Shown here piece after piece: positions 59,901 through 64,000 of a DNA stretch of 64,000 nucleotides; positions within the stretch are counted from its first letter, which is position 1, and each line of letters begins with the position of its first letter. Position numbers and translations under genes: made by a program. The DNA lies in assembly GCF_036669915.1 (NCBI RefSeq), contig NC_089312.1, positions 441,991 through 505,990 on the forward strand, given 5' to 3'. Under the pieces are notes generated by a model. That model did no database searches. It saw only the letters and a program-made list of their open reading frames with translations, and was not told where the DNA came from. This DNA is from Pocillopora verrucosa (lineage: Eukaryota > Cnidaria > Anthozoa > Scleractinia > Pocilloporidae).

Positions 59901-62900
59901 TTTCTCGTTACGGAGGAAAGCGCGCGTGATCTTCGACCAATGAGAGTCTTCCCGTTTACGCTTCGCCGCTAATATCAGAGATCTATAATATTTTCGCCAT
60001 TGCGAGAACAACAGGCATTCTGCCCAGTGACCTCTACAATTCCTACATCTTTCATTTTCAGAGGGAACTTCACTCTTAAAGAATATCAAGAGAGAATATA
60101 AGAGTTAAGCGTGCATGAGACATTCAACACCAATGCATTTCTTAACTATTTATGTTACCTATGACCCATGAAGGAATCTCCCGCTGTGCCATTGTATTCT
60201 CTGAGAGTGAGTCTGTACTTATTAGCCTCGTCTGCCACCTTAAATTTCTTGTACTCGGCGTATGTGATATTCCCCTCAAAGTCCTCCAAGTCAACTCTCA
60301 AAATGACGTCATTAGCATTCGTCAAACGGTGAAGATTGTCGTTTCCGAGCCAGAATTCGCCGCTCAAACTTCCGAACCCCTCTTTGTAAGCTTTCCAGTC
60401 ACGATAGAAGTCAACGGAACCGTCCAAACGTCTCTGGAAAACGGTCCAACCTCCACCGTCCGTGGTCATGTCACACAACACTGGTATTGGCTTACCGCCA
60501 TCTGGATTGATGGTGTACACGCCATTGGAAGTGAAACCATCTTTAAGTAGTTGAGCGCAGCATTTCGCTTCTGTTTTTAGAAGAAAAAGAAATAATTAAT
60601 AGAGCTCAAATTAATTAATTGACCAGGGTGGATGAGCTGTACTGAGTCATTTTACTTGATCCAAATTGGGATATTTAACACTTAACGCATGCTGTCAGTC
60701 AATATAAAGTGGCAAACTAGTGAAAGCGTTAGACATGATACTCACCGCATGGTTTTCCCGTATATCCAGAAGCATAACGACATCTGCATTCTGCAGTGTT
60801 GTCTTTATAGTTGGGAACACAGATCTCGTTTTCTGCACAAAGGGAAGAGCTGACCTCACAATCACTCTGTTAAAACAAAAGCACCTGATTACTAATATTA
60901 AAATACAGGTACCCTATGAATTGATTGACTGATAGACTTTTAAAATTGCATGTGTTTCATATTCTCAGATTGAATCAGATCATAAGCTTCCAGAGAGGCC
61001 AACATTAAGTTCCCTGACCAGACTAACTCTCAGGGTTTTAAAATAACTGAGGGCAATGCGTTAGCTTTGATCTGATAACTCCAAACAGTTAGACTTTTTA
61101 GTCTTCTCAGATAAGGACGATCGAGTATCATTGAATTGTTCTGAAATCTGCCCACCGGTGGGCTTAAAAGAAACTGGGGATCACTTCTCTGTCTCAAGAG
61201 AGGGGAAAATATCAGTAGAACGGCTTCAGACCGCGAGGCTCAAATTGTTTAAAAGCACCTGCATATCGACATCATTTTCTCTGAAGTAAAGTTAAATCAA
61301 CCAGGCAAACCTAATGTTTTCGCTGCGTACTTTCTGGCTTGTTATAGATCGCACCGGCAGTGCATTTACAGCAGACAATGTGTTGAATAAGATAACTAAA
61401 TATATTTCTTGTTTTAACGACTGACCGGCACCCAGACACAAATCAAGACCAACGGATGTCATTTTTAGACCTTCCGAAAGCATTCGATTTCGTACTTCAT
61501 GAACGATTGCTGCCTTAGCTAAAATGGCGTGGAATAGATAGACCTCATTCTTCTATCTTGGTGTAGAAATCTCTTTGGCTGCCCAGAACGTGTCGTGGTG
61601 CGTGGCACTTACTCTTCCTGGACCCGTGTGTTAATTGGTGTCTCCGTGGCACGATCCTTGTTCCTATTCTCTTCTTAATATGCGTCAATGAAATATCATC
61701 AAACATCTCTAACATTATCAAATTAGTGTCCGCTGATGACACTAAGATATGAAAGGAACTGGAAAACGTAGAAAAAGAAAAACAGGAGCCACAATTCGAT
61801 ATCGATGAGCAAGCAGCATGGACTAAAAAATGGAATCTGCGCTGCAATTTTATCAAGTTAGAAGTAATGGCGAATAGTGCACAGACAGAACAAATCCTTG
61901 CAGCGAAGAACACTAGTGAAGTAGTAGTTGAAAATAAGACCTTAAAAATTAAAAAAAAAAAAAAAAAAACAGGAGCCACAATTCGATATCGATGAGCTAG
62001 CAGCATGGACTAAAAAATGGAATCTGCACAGCAATTTTAACAAGTTAGAGGTAATGGCGAATAGTGCACAGACAGAACAAATCCTTGCCAACTTACACGT
62101 CGATTTCAAGTCTTACAACCTTTAACAGTACTAAAAACCTACAATCGGCGACAGTATTTGTGACACATTGACTCCTCCAACCTTTTATTACTTCAATTTA
62201 ATCCCTTTAGTCCTTGTTAAGCGGGAGGGGGTCTTGTGTTAAGTGTAAAATTTACTATAACACTGGTTCTGTTGACTTTTTTTTTATTCTTTCCTTTTAC
62301 ACTAGTTGTCACAACCGGGACTAGCTCTGATCTCTCGAGGAAAGTGAGGGTCACCGTCCCAACTTTCTATAAATTATTAGAAACTAGTTCCTAACACTCG
62401 TTATTTTGTTGTCCCTTTCTTTATTCACTCTTACTACTCAAGTTATTACAACGGGGACTAGCTCCGATCTCTCAAGGATAGTGTGAGTCACCGCTTATAA
62501 AGGTGACACTTACAGAGCTGTCAATCTCTAACCTTCGTCATACTTTTACACTTAAATAGCGAATCACGTTGGGCTACGTAGGACACGGTTGGGCTTATTC
62601 CGAGCAAAATAGGACCTGAAAAAAATTCAGGTCCGTACGGGATTTGAACCCATGACCTCAGCGATACCGGTGCAGCGCTCTACCAACTGAGCTAGCTTTT
62701 CAGGTCCTATTTTCAACTACTAGTTCAGTGGTGTTCTTAGCTGCGAGGATCTCTTAAACTCGTTTCTTCACCGCAGTGTAAATATATAAATTTCATAAAT
62801 GTAAAATCATTATTCATCACTTGAATGGTTTATTTGGACCGGTATCGCCCAGATCATGGGTTCAAATCCCGTACGGACCTGAATTTTTTCGGGTCCTACT

Positions 62901-64000
62901 TTCAACCACAAGTTCAGTAGTGTTCTTAGCTGCGAGGATCTCTTAAATTAATTACGATTTTTTATGTTTGAAAGATCCCCCATAAGTATTTTTTTGTTTG
63001 AAAGAGGTGGGGTAGTGAAGGAAGAAAGAGAATTCAAAGAACATTTCAGTTAAAACGTTTCGTTCAAAAAAATCATGTGCATTTGTCACATCAGGGTTGT
63101 TAAAGATACCTCTTTCTTGAGCAAAATTAGTCACGATAGTCACGATACCAAACGGATTATACAATGAAATTTAAATTTTAATGGCCTCACCGATGCAATA
63201 TTTGTTAATCACAATAAGCTTGTTCATAAAGCATGCACATGGACTGTTTCCCATGAAATGAATATATTTTACATAAATTCATACAATTGAAAACATTCTT
63301 TGTATGCTGCAGATGTTTATCTCTCACATTAATAGAATCAAGTCGAAACTTCCTATCAAAAATGAAAAGGATAAATCGAGCTTGATCTTACGAGATCGAC
63401 AAAATGTTAAGAACTTTGTAAGATTTTTCGTCCTATTTTTTTCCATTCTCTTTCCAATTCTTTTCAGAATATTCGAACGAACTCTAATCTTTCAATTTGA
63501 GACAAGAACATCAAGGATATGTGGTTTTAATAACACAGTTGGTTACTCTGTCTTTGTTTCATTAAAAGTGAGGAAATTTGAGTTTTTTCCTATAATCCGA
63601 AGTTGTTCAGAACCTTGAAACACTCAAAAGTTTACACATCACGTCAGCATACATTTTAAAAAAGTTTATTCTACAGGGTATATAATGCTTACCTATTTCC
63701 TTCTAGAAAAACTAGATCTAAAGTTTCTTACCTTCACTCCTCGGTAGAGAAATTTGTTGTCTTCGGTGAAATTCTTAAAGCTAGCAAAGCGATCGGAGTC
63801 GCTTAGTTGACATTTAAACTTCTTGTTGTTTATTGTGGATCCAAAGTTGTATGACACACATGAGCTTTCTTTCACGCAATGTAGTCGACAAGAACTCTCT
63901 GAATCGACCTGTATTTCTCTAATAACATTTCCATTAAGGCGTCGACCTCTTATTTCTATGGCAAAGTTAACGGCTTGGAAGACAGGTGTCATCATTCGAG
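56945..64000 (-). CDS. Gene F: secreted PAN-EGF-fibrinogen C domain protein (5' end outside window)
   Basis: Exons 63732-64000 (continuing past the window), 60746-60866, 60159-60570 and 56945-57173. The signal peptide is outside; the visible sequence starts in the PAN module ([12 protein letters not shown]). It is the partner of gene D: FBG2 is identical in protein sequence to D ([20 protein letters not shown] loop), while FBG1 differs at about six residues (for example [15 protein letters not shown]) and the PAN exon at a few (NGNVIREI, losing the NGS sequon seen in other copies). The EGF module has [14 protein letters not shown]. The downstream exon 1 donor is preceded by TAG. Splice sites are intact in the visible part. 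Confidence 0.8.
57380..59890 (+). mobile_element. Decayed Penelope-like retroelement in gene F intron 3
   Basis: Counterpart of 35500-38230. The inverted RT piece is at 57380-57537 (minus), and the plus-strand element starts at about 57540. About 215 bp corresponding to 37646-37880 is deleted at ~59,533. The GIY-YIG end (59575-59889) keeps the frame that is shifted in [21 protein letters not shown], ending GIDERFSLN. The RT part has many stops. Confidence 0.75.
61430..62120 (+). mobile_element. Fossil RT fragment in gene F intron 1 with a later insertion
   Basis: Orthologous to 39740-40290 but interrupted: 61781-61900 (120 bp) is repeated at 61968-62087, with 67 bp between them. The 67 bp starts with sequence from the tRNA-derived repeat (GCGAAGAACACTAGTG...) and ends in about 18 A. 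Gene D has the uninterrupted form. Confidence 0.6.
62260..62545 (-). repeat. LTR-like repeat with internal duplication (gene F copy)
   Basis: Same structure as 40430-40700, with GGACTAGCTC...GATCTCTC present twice and a TATAAG box on the minus strand. No coding sequence is attached. Confidence 0.4.
62605..62950. repeat. Palindromic tRNA-derived repeat, partly deleted
   Basis: Counterpart of 40810-41300. The minus-strand tRNA-like head (62628-62703) keeps A and B boxes. The left arm is shortened and the plus-strand head has lost its A box; only the B box part (GGTTCAAATCC, ~62858) remains. Confidence 0.6.

Larger units (their letters stand above)
45874..64000. repeat. Second copy of the 24.0-42.3 kb segment
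   Basis: Collinear with 24001-42320 at an offset of 21,873 bp, rising to about 21,882 after the minisatellite and dropping to about 21,659 after a ~215-bp deletion in the F Penelope relic. Up to about 57.3 kb differences are rare by eye (long stretches identical). From about 57.6 kb on, substitutions are clearly more frequent. It includes identical copies of the THAP element (50568-52916), Penelope end (53326-53848), foldback (54444-55010), HSE pair (48540-48628) and relic exons (49137-49234, 55543-55575). Confidence 0.85.

Overview
The window looks like nuclear DNA of an anthozoan cnidarian, most likely a stony coral. The reasons are AT-rich, intron-containing genes, secreted PAN/apple + EGF + fibrinogen-C (FReD) lectin-like genes, Penelope-like elements with GIY-YIG ends, a THAP-containing DNA transposon, and tRNA-derived palindromic repeats. 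The species assignment is inference; no marker gene is present.

The gene content is a head-to-tail array on the minus strand of seven paralogous genes, named here G0 and A to F. Each complete gene has four coding exons: (1) signal peptide + PAN domain, 324 to 363 bp, phase 0; (2) one EGF-like module, always 121 bp; (3) N-terminal two thirds of the fibrinogen domain (FBG1), always 412 bp; (4) C-terminal third of the fibrinogen domain (FBG2), 223 or 229 bp, with the calcium site and ligand pocket. Splice sites and phases (0, 1, 2) match in all copies and give secreted proteins of about 359 to 373 residues. G0 (exon 1 only) and F (5' end missing) run off the window. A (7.7-10.8 kb), B (14.6-19.6 kb), C (22.1-27.8 kb) and D (35.1-42.4 kb) look intact. 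E (44.3-49.6 kb) is a chimera with a truncated last exon. The likely role is soluble pattern recognition (ficolin/tachylectin type), by family analogy.

Spacers and introns are shared by descent and carry nested mobile elements: a young CR1/L2-like retrotransposon with an open RT frame (3.0-5.2 kb); fossil RT fragments in intron 1 of B to F; Penelope-like relics in the FBG1-FBG2 introns; a THAP/P-like element with about 75-bp inverted ends (28.7-31.0 kb); a 567-bp foldback element (32.6-33.1 kb); a palindromic tRNA-derived repeat (40.8-41.3 kb); and a 1.15-kb AGAAT-type satellite in gene C.

From about 24.0 kb to 42.3 kb the sequence recurs at 45.9 kb to 64.0 kb with an offset near 21.87 kb. 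By eye the first 11 to 12 kb of the two copies is almost identical, and the rest is more diverged. One edge of the duplication lies inside the FBG1 exon, so unequal exchange inside coding sequence made gene E. The most notable points are this chimera, a repeated tandem splice-donor/stop-codon switch at the end of exon 1, clustered variation in the ligand-pocket exon, and two perfect four-unit heat-shock elements in intron 1 of C and E.
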